Part shown: positions 51,960 to 63,317 of the stretch, in pieces | Position numbering within the stretch: position 1 is the stretch's first letter | How the letters are laid out: the number at the start of each line of letters is the position of its first letter | Assembly: GCF_000300455.3 (NCBI RefSeq) | Contig: NZ_CP007215.2 | Coordinates: 4,340,001-4,404,000, forward strand | Length of the DNA stretch: 64,000 nucleotides | Source of the DNA: Kosakonia sacchari SP1 | Lineage (GTDB): Bacteria > Pseudomonadota > Gammaproteobacteria > Enterobacterales > Enterobacteriaceae | Reading direction: 5' to 3' | Program-made: the position numbers and the translations under genes | The notes under the pieces: generated by a model | Seen by the model: the letters and a program-made list of their open reading frames with translations, nothing else | The model's database searches: none | Told to the model about the DNA's origin: nothing

Positions 51960-52562
51960 ATGTTTAAGATTCTCGTGATTGACCGCTGTTACTTCACCCG
52001 CTCAGGGATGGAATCCTGGCTCAATCAACCCGATTTGTTCCCCGCTTCCTTCCTGGTAACCGCGTTGCATAACTTAATGCTCGCCAAAGAACATATTGTG
52101 CAGTGGCAGCCGGATCTGGTGATTGCCGATCTTCACGGGTTCAAGAATGAAATACATCATATTCAACAGCTTGCGTCATTTTTTTCTGTTTGTAACGACC
52201 CCACGCAAGTGATGTTGTTAGAGTCTGGCGAAGATGCGCAACTGTCAGAATTTTGCGCGCAGTTTGCTATTCAGGCGACACTGTTGAAAACAGAACCGCT
52301 GGAAAAACTAGCGAAAATTATCGACGCAATGGTGCTGGCGCGCCCAATCCGGGCGATACCGAAAGTCGCTACCCCGCTGCTGACAAAGCAGGAAGAGAAA
52401 GTACTAACGCTGTGGATGGAAGGGAATAATAACCAGGCGATTGCCAGTAATCTCAGCATTAACGGTAAGACCGTTTACACCTACAAGCGCAATATCAGAA
52501 TGAAACTGGGGATGGGAAACCGTTTTACACCATTCTTATCACTGCCGGAAAACTCAAACTAA
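51960..52562 (+). CDS. LuxR/FixJ-type transcriptional regulator with receiver-like domain
   Basis: A 200-residue protein. Residues 1-125 look like a response-regulator receiver: D57 in LVIADLHG is at the phosphorylation site and a Lys in LKTEP is near the end, but only one Asp (D8 in LVIDRC) is in the first acidic pocket. Residues about 137-195 are a LuxR HTH (LLTKQEEKVLTLWMEGNNNQAIASNLSINGKTVYTYKRNIRMKLG). The layout resembles BglJ, YjjQ and RcsA. No histidine kinase is nearby. Targets are unknown. The ATG at 51960 has GAAGAAA upstream; the frame opens at 51930. It is absent from this position in E. coli. Confidence 0.75.
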   Translation: MFKILVIDRCYFTRSGMESWLNQPDLFPASFLVTALHNLMLAKEHIVQWQPDLVIADLHGFKNEIHHIQQLASFFSVCNDPTQVMLLESGEDAQLSEFCAQFAIQATLLKTEPLEKLAKIIDAMVLARPIRAIPKVATPLLTKQEEKVLTLWMEGNNNQAIASNLSINGKTVYTYKRNIRMKLGMGNRFTPFLSLPENSN

Positions 52563-52591
52563 CGGTACGGCAAGCGCCGTACCGACAGTGA

Positions 52592-52738
52592 TTACTGTTG
52601 CGCTTTTGTCGCCGCTCCAGAAATCGCGTTACCGCCATCGGAGATATCTTCTCCCATACCACGCGTGGTGTTACAGGCCGTCAGGACTGAGGAAAGAACC
52701 AGAACAGAAAAGATCGCAGCAATTGTCTTCTTAACCAT
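52592..52738 (-). CDS. ecnB: Entericidin B lipoprotein
   Basis: A 48-residue lipoprotein with signal [22 protein letters not shown] (lipobox LTAC) and mature [27 protein letters not shown], nearly identical to E. coli EcnB. EcnB is described as a bacteriolytic toxin of the entericidin pair, sigma-S dependent. GGAAG precedes the ATG. EcnA is next upstream. Confidence 0.95.
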   Translation of the reverse strand: MVKKTIAAIFSVLVLSSVLTACNTTRGMGEDISDGGNAISGAATKAQQ

Positions 52739-52844
52739 AATATCTTCCTTTTGTAGCCAATATTGTTTGTGTATAGCCACTTAAGCATAGACAAAATCCG
52801 GGAGGGTTACCGGAATGGAAGCATTTTTAGGAAGAGAGGAAGTT

Positions 52845-52976
52845 TTAGTTCGCTGCGCGAGAGATGACATGCCCCAGACTTTGGATATCTTCACCAACGC
52901 CACGGGCGGTATTGCAACCGGAAAGCAGTGCACAACTGATAAGAAGTAGAGAGAGGAATTTCGTCAGACGTTTCAT
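52845..52976 (-). CDS. ecnA: Entericidin A lipoprotein (antidote), 43 aa
   Basis: A 43-codon gene reading MKRLTKFLSLLLISCALLSG then CNTARGVGEDIQSLGHVISR and AAN. Lipobox LLSGC with Cys21; the mature part is the EcnA/B family core. AGGGAT lies five bases before the ATG at 52976. Order efp-ecnA-ecnB on the minus strand equals E. coli, where EcnA is described as antidote to EcnB. Confidence 0.93.
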   Translation of the reverse strand: MKRLTKFLSLLLISCALLSGCNTARGVGEDIQSLGHVISRAAN

Positions 52977-53035
52977 ATCATCCCTGCCTGCAAAGTTCGA
53001 CGGCGTAGCACAGCGCTACGCCGACGTCGTGAGGA

Positions 53036-53602
53036 TTATTTCACGCGAGATACGTATTCGCCAGAGCGAGTATCAACTTTAATCACTTCACCAATCTGCA
53101 CAAACAGCGGAACTTTAACCACTGCGCCAGTGCTCAGGGTCGCCGGTTTGCCGCCAGTACCTGCGGTGTCACCTTTCAGACCTGGATCGGTTTCAATAAC
53201 TTCCAGCTCAACGAAGTTCGGCGGGGTAACGGCGATCGGTTGGCCGTTCCACAGCGTTACAATGCACTCTGCCTGATCCAACAGCCATTTTTCACTGTCG
53301 CCAATGGCTTTTGCATCAGCGGAAAGCTGTTCGAAGGTTTCGTTGTTCATGAAGTGCCAGAACTCACCGTCGTTGTACAGGTAAGTCAGGTTCATATCGA
53401 CAACATCCGCGCCTTCTGCGGAATCAGTGGATTTGAAGGTTTTTTCTACACGTGTACCGGTCAGCAGACGACGCAGTTTAACGCGTGCGAAAGCCTGGCC
53501 TTTGCCTGGTTTAACGAATTCGCTGGCTTCAACCGCATAAGGTTCGCCGTCCATCATGATTTTAAGACCGGCACGAAAATCGTTGCTATAGTAAGTCGCC
53601 AT
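53036..53602 (-). CDS. efp: Elongation factor P
   Basis: A 188-residue, three-domain factor that rescues ribosomes stalled at polyproline. Starts [19 protein letters not shown]; the modified residue Lys34 is in [10 protein letters not shown], and the S1-like domain III ends SGEYVSRVK. The ATG at 53602 has AGGG upstream; the frame extends to 53830 across epmB without support. Modified by EpmA and EpmB, both encoded in the window. Divergent from epmB across 40 bp. Confidence 0.99.
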   Translation of the reverse strand: MATYYSNDFRAGLKIMMDGEPYAVEASEFVKPGKGQAFARVKLRRLLTGTRVEKTFKSTDSAEGADVVDMNLTYLYNDGEFWHFMNNETFEQLSADAKAIGDSEKWLLDQAECIVTLWNGQPIAVTPPNFVELEVIETDPGLKGDTAGTGGKPATLSTGAVVKVPLFVQIGEVIKVDTRSGEYVSRVK

Positions 53603-53642
53603 AAGGCCCTCTGAAATTGTTAACTGGTAGCTAAGCCACAAA

Positions 53643-54671
53643 ATGGCGCATATTGTAACCCTAAAAACCCCATCCAGAGAAGATTGGTTAATACAACTTG
53701 CCGATGTAATCACCGATCCGGATGAACTGTTACGTCTTCTAAAGATAGACACTGATGAAAATTTAATCGCTGGCGGTGCGGCAAAGCGCCTGTTTCCGCT
53801 GCGCGTTCCCCGCGCATTCGCCGCGCGCATGCAGCCGGGAAACCCGCATGATCCTCTTTTGCGTCAGGTACTTACTTCACAGGAAGAGTTCATTGCCGCA
53901 CCAGGTTTCAGCACCGATCCGCTGGACGAACAGAGCAGTGTGGTACCCGGCTTATTGCACAAATATCGCAATCGTGCGCTGCTGCTGGTTAAAGGCGGCT
54001 GCGCGGTAAATTGTCGTTATTGCTTCCGTCGCCACTTTCCTTATGCCGATAACCAGGGCAACAAACGCAACTGGCAAGGCGCGCTGGACTATATCGCGGT
54101 GCACCCGGAGCTGGATGAAATAATTTTTTCCGGCGGCGATCCGCTGATGGCAAAAGATCATGAACTGGATTGGCTGCTAAGCCAACTGGAAGCAATCCCG
54201 CATATCAAACGCCTGCGCATTCACAGCCGTCTGCCGATTGTGATTCCGGCGCGGATCACCGATACGCTAAGCGCGCGTTTTGCCCGCTCATCGCTGCAAA
54301 TTTTGCTGGTGAACCACATCAACCACGCGCAGGAAATCGGTGATGATTTTCGCCATGCCATGGCTCAACTGCGGCAGGCCAATGTCACGCTGCTGAACCA
54401 GAGCGTGTTGCTGCGCGGCGTGAATGATAATGCGCAAACGCTGGCGGATTTAAGTAATGCGTTGTTCGATGCGGGTGTAATGCCTTATTACCTACATGTG
54501 CTGGATAAAGTGCAGGGTGCGGCGCACTTTATGGTCAGTGATGACGAGGCGCGCACGATTATGCGCGAACTGCTGACGCTGGTATCGGGTTATATGGTGC
54601 CGAAACTGGCGCGTGAGATTGGTGGGGAACCCAGTAAAACGCCGCTGGATTTGCAGCTTCGTCAGAGTTAA
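53643..54671 (+). CDS. epmB: EpmB, lysine 2,3-aminomutase for EF-P modification
   Basis: A 342-residue radical SAM, PLP-dependent enzyme turning L-lysine into (R)-beta-lysine for EF-P. The cluster motif is CAVNCRYCF (about residues 120-128), followed by GGDPLMAKD, and the PLP Lys is in the [16 protein letters not shown] segment near the C-terminus. Length equals E. coli EpmB. Confidence 0.98.
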   Translation: MAHIVTLKTPSREDWLIQLADVITDPDELLRLLKIDTDENLIAGGAAKRLFPLRVPRAFAARMQPGNPHDPLLRQVLTSQEEFIAAPGFSTDPLDEQSSVVPGLLHKYRNRALLLVKGGCAVNCRYCFRRHFPYADNQGNKRNWQGALDYIAVHPELDEIIFSGGDPLMAKDHELDWLLSQLEAIPHIKRLRIHSRLPIVIPARITDTLSARFARSSLQILLVNHINHAQEIGDDFRHAMAQLRQANVTLLNQSVLLRGVNDNAQTLADLSNALFDAGVMPYYLHVLDKVQGAAHFMVSDDEARTIMRELLTLVSGYMVPKLAREIGGEPSKTPLDLQLRQS

Positions 54672-54706
54672 AAAAAACGGCTACGCGATGAGAGCAAACG
54701 TAGCCG
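54670..54706 (-). terminator. Distal terminator of the GWETF-type chemoreceptor gene
   Basis: On the minus strand CGGCTACG and CGTAGCCG pair around 13 nt, followed by eight T. It directly abuts the epmB stop and may serve both genes. Confidence 0.8.
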
Positions 54707-54713
54707 CGAAACA

Positions 54714-54735
54714 GACGAGCCTACAGCGGCTCGTC
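54714..54735 (-). terminator. Proximal hairpin after the chemoreceptor gene
   Basis: GACGAGCC and GGCTCGTC pair around six bases, 9 bp past the receptor stop. No T-run; acts in tandem with the next hairpin. Confidence 0.5.
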
Positions 54736-54743
54736 GCTAAAAC

Positions 54744-56381
54744 TTAAAAAGTTTCCCATCCATCATCTCCGCCACCCGCCACTGCCGGGCGCGGCTGTCT
54801 GACTGGCAACACGGAAGACCTCACGACAGCCGGTTGTTGACCGGGCAAACGGAAGACATCAACCAGCTGTTGCAGTTTGGTGGCTTGATCTTCGAGGCTA
54901 CCGGCCGCCGCAGACGACTCCTGAACTAGCGCGGCGTTCTGCTGAGTGGTGGTATCCATCTCGGACATCGCCTGGGCAATCTGCGAAATGCCGCGGTTTT
55001 GTTCGTCGGACGCAGCGGCAATTTCCTGCATCAAATCTTTCACCTGCAGCACCGAGTTGACGATACCGCTCATGGTTTCACCCGCCAGGTCAACCTGCCG
55101 CGAACCCTCTTCAACAAACGTGACCGATTCGCTGATCAACGCTTCAATCTCTTTTGCCGCCTGAGCACTGCGCTGAGCTAATGAGCGCACCTCACCGGCC
55201 ACCACGGCGAAGCCTCGCCCTTGATCCCCGGCTCTTGCGGCTTCAACGGCCGCATTGAGCGCCAGAATATTGGTCTGAAAAGCGATACCGTTGATAACCG
55301 ACGTAATTTCCGAAATACGTTTGGAACTATCCATAATATCTTTCATGCGGCTGACAGCGGCTCCCACGACGCTCCCGCCCTGAGAAGCGGTATCAGAGGC
55401 GGTAAGGGCAAGCTGGCTGGCCTGATGCGCGTTCTCTGCGTTCTGTTTTACCGTGGAGCTTAGCTCTTCCATACTGGCGGCGGTTTCAACCACAGCGGCG
55501 GATTGCTGTTCAGTACGGGCAGAGAGTTCGTTGTTACCCAGCGCTATCTCATTCGCGGCAGTGTTCACCGAACCGGAAGCGGCACGCACCATAGCCAGCG
55601 ATTCGGCCACTCGCTCAACAAGATTATTAAAGGCACTTACTGCCTGGCCGATTTCGTCCAGACGTCCGGTCGGTAACGCATGGCTGAGATCCAATTTTTC
55701 GCTAATTGTGACCATGCCGTCTTTCATGCCGTTCAGACGACGTTTGATATTCAGCACGGTGAACAATCCGAACAAACCCAGAATGAGGGTGGCGGCAATC
55801 GTCGCCGTTAACGAAAGCATCATTGCCCGGGAAATTAAATTGTCGCTGTCCTGAACAGCCCTGGTCACTAATGATGAGTTGTACGCCACTTGCTCAGCAA
55901 AATCATTAATTAACAGCGCAATATTATCTGCGACAAACCCACCTTTCTGCATTGACTTAATAATGGCAACGCGGTCATTACTTTCTGATACTTTAAAATA
56001 CTGGTCCATTACCGAACGGAATTTTTCTAAATCACTTAATGTTTTATTAGATAAATCCTGATCATGTTGGTCAGAAACAAGATCTTTAAGGTACCCCTGG
56101 TGCATGGCGTAGAGGTCGTCATACAATTTTGTTGCATTCTGTTTTATTTCGGCCATCCCGGCGGGATCGTCCGTCAGACCATGTAAAAAGAGCTGTCCGC
56201 GAACCTTTAAGATCTGCATCGTCTCTTTATTCATTGCATCCAGGCTAGGTAAAGTATTTTCCTGAAAATAGTTTTGCGATTCACCAATTTTAGAGAGAGA
56301 AATTATAGCGATAACATTAGTGCCGATGAGGCTTAAGATCAGTAACGAGAAAGCAAGTAACAATCTCTTTGTAATATTCAT
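54744..56381 (-). CDS. Methyl-accepting chemotaxis protein with 4HB sensor and GWETF tail (545 aa)
   Basis: Chemoreceptor with TM1 (about 7-29), a periplasmic four-helix-bundle (4HB_MCP type) sensor to about 187, TM2 (about 188-212), HAMP, signalling coiled coil with tip [20 protein letters not shown], and C-terminal GWETF for CheR/CheB tethering. The Tsr/Tar ligand arginines are not found, so the ligand is unknown. GGGAG lies six bases before the ATG. It has a sigma-28 promoter and a perfect CRP site upstream. It replaces yjeJ of E. coli between epmB and yjeI. Confidence 0.92.
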   Translation of the reverse strand: MNITKRLLLAFSLLILSLIGTNVIAIISLSKIGESQNYFQENTLPSLDAMNKETMQILKVRGQLFLHGLTDDPAGMAEIKQNATKLYDDLYAMHQGYLKDLVSDQHDQDLSNKTLSDLEKFRSVMDQYFKVSESNDRVAIIKSMQKGGFVADNIALLINDFAEQVAYNSSLVTRAVQDSDNLISRAMMLSLTATIAATLILGLFGLFTVLNIKRRLNGMKDGMVTISEKLDLSHALPTGRLDEIGQAVSAFNNLVERVAESLAMVRAASGSVNTAANEIALGNNELSARTEQQSAAVVETAASMEELSSTVKQNAENAHQASQLALTASDTASQGGSVVGAAVSRMKDIMDSSKRISEITSVINGIAFQTNILALNAAVEAARAGDQGRGFAVVAGEVRSLAQRSAQAAKEIEALISESVTFVEEGSRQVDLAGETMSGIVNSVLQVKDLMQEIAAASDEQNRGISQIAQAMSEMDTTTQQNAALVQESSAAAGSLEDQATKLQQLVDVFRLPGQQPAVVRSSVLPVRQPRPAVAGGGDDGWETF

Positions 56382-56457
56382 TCGTAACTCCCGACACCAT
56401 CATGCATAAAATATATTGTTAGATTATACAGTCCCTCGTTTTTTGTCCTGAGGTAGG

Positions 56458-56483
56458 TATCGGCAAGTCGTAATATTACTTTA
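56458..56483 (-). promoter_or_regulatory. Sigma-28 (FliA) promoter of the 4HB chemoreceptor
   Basis: On the minus strand TAAA (56483-56480), exactly 15 bases, GCCGATA (56464-56458). The predicted leader is about 70 nt. Confidence 0.85.
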
Positions 56484-56522
56484 GTCGCAAACGCATTTTT
56501 TGGAGAAAAATATATTCAAGGC

Positions 56523-56538
56523 TGTGAATATAATCACA
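56523..56538. promoter_or_regulatory. CRP-binding site, perfect TGTGA-N6-TCACA
   Basis: TGTGA-ATATAA-TCACA, centred about 48 bp upstream of the receptor's sigma-28 -35 element. The only promoter seen nearby is that of the receptor. Confidence 0.75.
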
Positions 56539-56715
56539 TTAGATAAATCTTAAGAAAACTTAATATTCAGGATGATAGCAAGGTTAATTAGCAGAGGAAT
56601 TATATTCACGCTTATTCATACTTAAATAACTAGAAGCAAGATATTGAGAATGAAAGCGAGATTATTTTATATAGTCGCGCACCCGCCATTACTGGCGGGG
56701 CATTATATAAAAATA
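56539..56715. other. AT-rich intergenic stretch before yjeI end
   Basis: About 75% A+T, with no ORF. A CCCGCCA/TGGCGGG hairpin near 56684-56701 may end yjeI transcription. The AT-richness is unlike neighbouring DNA and could bind H-NS; nothing else is seen. Confidence 0.45.
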
Positions 56716-57069
56716 TCAGTTCGGGCATTTATACACTTGCGCATTCATTTCGCTGGCGGTCGGCACGAAGCTGGATAAGAAGCCTTGTGTTGGGCTTGAA
56801 ACGCTGTACAACACGTTACCGCCCATTGCTGCAGCCTGGTTACGCAATGCATTCGCCGCGCCGCGCAGCGAGCCGCCTTCCTCACCATGCTGACCTGAGA
56901 GCCAGTTGCTCTGCGAACCCGTGGCGGTGCCGAGATACTGGCAGGTTGCCGCCGGCTTCTCCTCGACAAAGCGAACGCTCTGCCCGCCGCTCGTCAATTC
57001 ATTACTGCTGCTACACCCTGCCAGCAAAAGCGAGGCGCCAATAATCCCTGCTAAATGTTTTACGTACAT
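56716..57069 (-). CDS. yjeI: YjeI, DUF4156 lipoprotein
   Basis: A 117-residue lipoprotein with lipobox LLAGC (Cys about 19) and a DUF4156 domain carrying two cysteines (ATCQYLG, VYKCPN) and a Gly-rich segment (SLRGAANALRNQAAAMGGNVLY). Close to E. coli YjeI. The ATG at 57069 has GGGGAA upstream; the frame extends to 57225 without support. Function unknown. Confidence 0.92.
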   Translation of the reverse strand: MYVKHLAGIIGASLLLAGCSSSNELTSGGQSVRFVEEKPAATCQYLGTATGSQSNWLSGQHGEEGGSLRGAANALRNQAAAMGGNVLYSVSSPTQGFLSSFVPTASEMNAQVYKCPN

Positions 57070-57367
57070 GTTATTCCCCATAATCAATGAGCTGGACGCA
57101 TGTCGCCCGTGTGTAAACCTTATACTAAAAAGATGACCAAAAGAAAAATGCCGCCATCTCAGGCCGCACAAATTGGGGAAAATAATGAAAAAGGGCTGGA
57201 GTGAAGTGTAAAAATCCAACGTCACTGAAAGCGGCAGCGTTTACGCCACGAAATGCGTACCAACATCTTAAAAAAGTGCCGCCGCCGGTCGCGTTTAACG
57301 CCAAAACAATAAGACAGAGCCACAACCTGATAATGAGCGCACCCGCAGAACATGGTTTTCAGTTAAC
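57070..57367. other. Intergenic region between yjeI and groEL, no gene seen
   Basis: Contains a possible yjeI -10 (TATAAG on the minus strand at 57124-57119) with a poor -35. No ORF with a convincing start, no strong hairpin and no known motif are seen in the remaining bases. Confidence 0.5.
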
Positions 57368-57399
57368 AAAAAAAGAGCGGGCCGAAGCCCGCTCTTTTT
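57368..57399 (-). terminator. groEL terminator
   Basis: GAGCGGGC and GCCCGCTC pair around CGAA/TTCG, extended by A and T runs on both sides. About 45 bp after the groEL stop. Confidence 0.9.
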
Positions 57400-57444
57400 C
57401 GTTGAACTCGCGCCAGGTCGCCCCGAACGCGTGTTCGGCAGCGA

Positions 57445-59103
<1,659 letters not shown>

Positions 59104-59135
59104 TTAAATTCGTTCAGTTTCGTTCGCGCGCGCTG

Positions 59136-59612
<477 letters not shown>

Positions 59613-59669
59613 TCAGCAAAACTGATTGTGCTAACATCGACGCTCCTGACGATAAGCAGACAAAAGACA

Positions 59670-60926
59670 ATGAGCGGATTAAAACAAGAGCTGGGGTTGG
59701 CTCAGGGCATTGGGTTACTTTCCACCTCCTTACTGGGCACCGGCGTGTTCGCCGTTCCGGCGCTGGCCGCGCTGGCCGCGGGCAACAGCAGCCTGTGGGC
59801 ATGGCCGTTACTGATCCTGCTCGTGTTCCCGGTAGCCATTGTCTTTGCCGCGCTGGGCCGTCACTTCCCCAGCGCGGGTGGTGTAGCGTATTTCGTCGGG
59901 ATGGCCTTCGGCACGCGTCTTGAACGTGTAACAGGCTGGTTGTTTCTCTCTGTTATCCCGGTCGGATTGCCCGCCGCGCTGCACATTGCCGCCGGTTTCT
60001 GGCAAGGCATGTTTGGCTGGCAGGGTCCGCAATTATTGATGACGGAGCTGGGTACGCTAGCGCTGATTTGGCTGCTGGGCACACGAGGCGCAGGTTCCAG
60101 CGCGAACCTGCAATCGATTATCGCCGGGTTGATCGTTGCGTTAATTATGGCGATCTGGTGGCGCGGCGGCATAAGTTTCAGCGATATCCCTTTTCCGCCA
60201 ATCTCGGAAGTGCAAGTTTCGGCGATGTCGGCCTCGCTGGCGGTGATGTTCTGGTGTTTCGTCGGGCTTGAAGCTTTCGCCCATCTGGCCTCTGAATTCA
60301 AAAACCCCGAGCGGGATTTTCCTCGCGCATTGATGATTGGTCTGCTGCTGGCGGGCTCGGTTTACTGGGCTTGTACCGTGGTGGTGCTGCATTTCGATGT
60401 CTGGCGTACTCAGGGCGCAGCGGCGTCGCTGCCGGTGATTGTCGTAGAGTTGTTTGGTAAACAGGCGCTATGGATTGCCTGCATTATTGGTTATCTGGCC
60501 TGTTTCGCCAGTTTGAATATCTATATCCAGAGTTTTGCCCGGCTGGTATGGTCGCAGGCGGCATACAAGCCAGATAGCGCACTGGCGAAGCTCTCCAGAC
60601 GCCAGTTGCCCTTAAATGCGCTGAACGCGGTAATTATCTGCTGCATGTTCTGCACGCTGGCAATTTACGCCTTCAACATTAATCTCGATACGCTGATCAT
60701 CTACGCGAACGGCATTTTCATCATGATTTATTTGCTGTGCATGCTGGCGGGTTGCCGGTTGTTGCAAGGGCGATTTAAGGCACTGGCGGTACTCGGCAGT
60801 GCGTTATGTTTGCTGTTGTTGATCATTCCCGGCTGGAAGAGTCTTTACGCGGTTTTCATGCTGTTGGCATTGTGGTTACTGCTGCCAAAACGCCGTACGA
60901 CGTCGATGCATTCCACTCAGCCATAA
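59670..60926 (+). CDS. yjeH: YjeH, L-methionine/branched-chain amino acid exporter
   Basis: A 418-residue APC-superfamily permease with about 12 helices. The first broken helix is LLSTSLLGTGVFAVPALAALAAG, and FWCFVGLEAFAHLASEFKNPERDFPRA is the conserved helix 6 and loop, as in E. coli YjeH. Start at 59670 gives MSGLKQELGLAQG; only a weak AAAGACA precedes it. Divergent from groES. Confidence 0.94.
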   Translation: MSGLKQELGLAQGIGLLSTSLLGTGVFAVPALAALAAGNSSLWAWPLLILLVFPVAIVFAALGRHFPSAGGVAYFVGMAFGTRLERVTGWLFLSVIPVGLPAALHIAAGFWQGMFGWQGPQLLMTELGTLALIWLLGTRGAGSSANLQSIIAGLIVALIMAIWWRGGISFSDIPFPPISEVQVSAMSASLAVMFWCFVGLEAFAHLASEFKNPERDFPRALMIGLLLAGSVYWACTVVVLHFDVWRTQGAAASLPVIVVELFGKQALWIACIIGYLACFASLNIYIQSFARLVWSQAAYKPDSALAKLSRRQLPLNALNAVIICCMFCTLAIYAFNINLDTLIIYANGIFIMIYLLCMLAGCRLLQGRFKALAVLGSALCLLLLIIPGWKSLYAVFMLLALWLLLPKRRTTSMHSTQP

Positions 60927-60952
60927 TAAAAATAAGCCCGGCATTGCCGGGC
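60925..60952. terminator. Terminator between yjeH and fxsA
   Basis: GCCCGGC-ATT-GCCGGGC with an A-rich flank at 60925-60935 that gives a T-run for fxsA on the minus strand. Confidence 0.8.
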
Positions 60953-60960
60953 GTCATAAA

Positions 60961-61431
60961 CTAGCGATCGTCTTTGTTATCCAGACGATCGCGTTGATCG
61001 TCTTTACGTTGATATTCGCCCTCAAAAGTCTGCCCATCTGAACCGCCTGCGCCAAAGCCGCCGCCCGGCATCCGCGAAAAACGTAAATGCGGCATCAGTT
61101 TTAGCGTCAGGTGCTTTTGCACTGGCGGCAGCAGTAACAGCAGACCGAGGAAGTCGGTAAAGAACCCTGGCAGCACCAGCAACAAGCCGGCGATAATCAG
61201 CGAAACGCTTTTGATCATCTCCGCCGCCGGACTTTCGCCCGCCGCCATCTTCTGCTGCATCAGCAAAAAGTTCTTAAATCCCTGGTTGCGTACCAGCGAC
61301 ATGCCAATCACCGAGGTGAAGATCACCAGAATCAGTGTCATCAGCACGCCAAAAACATGCGCGACCTGAATAAAGATCGAGATCTCGATGTAAACGTATA
61401 AAAAGATTGCAATAAACGGTATCCAGCGCAC
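60961..61431 (-). CDS. fxsA: FxsA membrane protein, suppressor of F exclusion of phage T7
   Basis: A 156-residue inner-membrane protein of the FxsA family: three to four hydrophobic helices (about 4-22, 27-45, 75-105) and a polar Gly/Asp/Arg-rich tail ending DQRDRLDNKDDR. Overproduction in E. coli relieves F-plasmid exclusion of T7 by binding PifA. Its normal role is unknown. Divergent from aspA. Confidence 0.94.
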   Translation of the reverse strand: MRWIPFIAIFLYVYIEISIFIQVAHVFGVLMTLILVIFTSVIGMSLVRNQGFKNFLLMQQKMAAGESPAAEMIKSVSLIIAGLLLVLPGFFTDFLGLLLLLPPVQKHLTLKLMPHLRFSRMPGGGFGAGGSDGQTFEGEYQRKDDQRDRLDNKDDR

Positions 61432-61768
61432 TGGCTTCTCCTGTCAATGAACAGCCGCGTTAGAGCGTCTGTCGAAATGGGGTTGCAAATCGCATCCTGA
61501 TCAGATGGTGGCAAATGCGGAAAATTCAATTTCGCGGCGGTTGTAAATTTTTGTCTGTTACGAAGCGGTGACTTATTTCACATATTATTAATTATGATGC
61601 ATTGACGGGGATAATAAGTGATCCCGATTACGGCATTTCCTTTCCTTCAGCATATAATTTCAGTCATCCGGCCGATTAAGGGGATAATCGTCGGTCGAAA
61701 AAGACACATAACCACATTAATATTGTGTGTTTGGTGTATTCATTCGTAGCTTGAAAAAGAAGGTTCAC
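61432..61768. promoter_or_regulatory. fxsA-aspA divergent regulatory region with a CRP-like site
   Basis: A 337 bp gap without a gene. GGTGA-CTTATT-TCACA (61567-61582) matches nine of ten conserved CRP bases and is followed by an AT-rich promoter-like stretch. E. coli aspA is known to be CRP-activated. I see no good FNR site. Confidence 0.55.
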
Positions 61769-63205
61769 ATGTTAAACAACATTCGTATCGAAGAAGACTT
61801 GTTAGGTACCAGGGAAGTGCCAGCGGATGCCTATTACGGCGTGCATACTCTGAGAGCGATTGAAAACTTTTATATCAGCAACAGCAAAATCAGCGACATT
61901 CCTGAGTTTGTCCGTGGCATGGTGATGGTGAAAAAGGCGGCAGCGCTGGCGAACAAAGAGCTGCAAACCATCCCGAAAAGTATCGCCAACGCTATCGTTG
62001 CCGCATGTGATGAGGTCCTCAACAATGGCAAATGCATGGACCAGTTCCCGGTAGACGTCTATCAGGGCGGCGCGGGTACCTCCGTGAACATGAACACCAA
62101 CGAAGTGCTGGCGAACATCGGTCTTGAGCTGATGGGGCATCAGAAAGGTGAATACCAGTTCCTCAACCCGAACGATCATGTTAACAAATGCCAGTCCACC
62201 AACGACGCCTACCCGACCGGGTTCCGTATCGCGGTGTACGCCTCCATCGTTAAACTGGTTGATGCCATCAAACAGCTCGGCGAAGGCTTCGAAAACAAAG
62301 CTGTGGAGTTCAAGGATATCCTGAAAATGGGCCGCACCCAGTTGCAGGACGCGGTGCCGATGACCCTGGGTCAGGAGTTCCACGCTTTCAACGTGCTGCT
62401 GAATGAAGAAACCAAAAACCTGCTGCGTACCGCCGAATTGCTGCTGGAAGTGAACCTTGGCGCAACGGCAATCGGTACGCGTCTCAACACCCCGGACGGC
62501 TACCAGCAACTGGCCGTGCAAAAACTGGCGGAAGTAAGCAACCTGCCAGTCGTTCCGGCGGAAGACCTGATTGAAGCCACCTCCGACTGCGGCGCCTACG
62601 TGATGGTGCACAGCTCGCTGAAACGCCTGGCAGTGAAACTCTCCAAAATCTGTAACGACTTGCGCCTGCTCTCCTCCGGGCCGCGCGCCGGGCTGAATGA
62701 AATCAACCTGCCGGAATTGCAGGCGGGTTCGTCCATCATGCCAGCGAAAGTGAACCCGGTGGTGCCGGAAGTGGTGAACCAGGTGTGCTTTAAAGTGATC
62801 GGCAATGACACCACCGTCACCATGGCGTCCGAAGCGGGCCAGTTGCAGTTGAACGTGATGGAGCCGGTGATTGGTCAGGCCATGTTTGAATCTGTGCACA
62901 TTCTGACCAACGCCTGCTACAACCTGCTGGAGAAATGCATCAACGGCATTACCGCCAATAAAGCCGTATGTGAAGGCTACGTCTATAACTCCATCGGCAT
63001 CGTCACCTACCTCAACCCGTTCATCGGCCACCACAACGGCGACATCGTTGGCAAGATTTGCGCCGAAACCGGTAAGAGCGTGCGTGAAGTCGTGCTGGAG
63101 CGTGGCCTGCTGACGGAAACGGAGCTGGACGACATTTTCTCTGCACAAAACCTGATGCATCCGGCTTATAAAGCGAAGCGTTATACCGATGAAAGCGAAC
63201 AGTAA
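61769..63205 (+). CDS. aspA: Aspartate ammonia-lyase (aspartase)
   Basis: A 478-residue fumarase/aspartase-family enzyme converting aspartate to fumarate and ammonia. Substrate-binding segments [10 protein letters not shown], the active loop [15 protein letters not shown] (catalytic Ser in the SS pair, about 318-332) and [10 protein letters not shown] are intact. The start at 61769 (GAAGG upstream) gives [14 protein letters not shown]. coli has [10 protein letters not shown]. Fumarate made here feeds frdABCD. Confidence 0.98.
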   Translation: MLNNIRIEEDLLGTREVPADAYYGVHTLRAIENFYISNSKISDIPEFVRGMVMVKKAAALANKELQTIPKSIANAIVAACDEVLNNGKCMDQFPVDVYQGGAGTSVNMNTNEVLANIGLELMGHQKGEYQFLNPNDHVNKCQSTNDAYPTGFRIAVYASIVKLVDAIKQLGEGFENKAVEFKDILKMGRTQLQDAVPMTLGQEFHAFNVLLNEETKNLLRTAELLLEVNLGATAIGTRLNTPDGYQQLAVQKLAEVSNLPVVPAEDLIEATSDCGAYVMVHSSLKRLAVKLSKICNDLRLLSSGPRAGLNEINLPELQAGSSIMPAKVNPVVPEVVNQVCFKVIGNDTTVTMASEAGQLQLNVMEPVIGQAMFESVHILTNACYNLLEKCINGITANKAVCEGYVYNSIGIVTYLNPFIGHHNGDIVGKICAETGKSVREVVLERGLLTETELDDIFSAQNLMHPAYKAKRYTDESEQ

Positions 63206-63224
63206 TTCCGACGGTTAGAAAGAC

Positions 63225-63255
63225 AAAAGGCACGTCCTGAGTGACGTGCCTTTTT
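63225..63255 (+). terminator. aspA terminator
   Basis: GGCACGTC (63229-63236) and GACGTGCC (63243-63250), flanked by AAAA and five T. Lies between aspA and dcuA, so dcuA depends on read-through or its own promoter. Confidence 0.9.
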
Positions 63256-63317
63256 CTTTTGGATGGTTACTAAAATATAACAATTCGATATCACTTAGTT
63301 AAACAAGGAAGCCAACT

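Noticed and set aside
61802-63160. Long open frame (452 codons) on the minus strand opposite aspA
   Set aside because: It is a frame shadow caused by codon bias in aspA: rich in His, Gln, Val and Phe in a way typical of antisense frames, without a ribosome binding site or recognisable motif.
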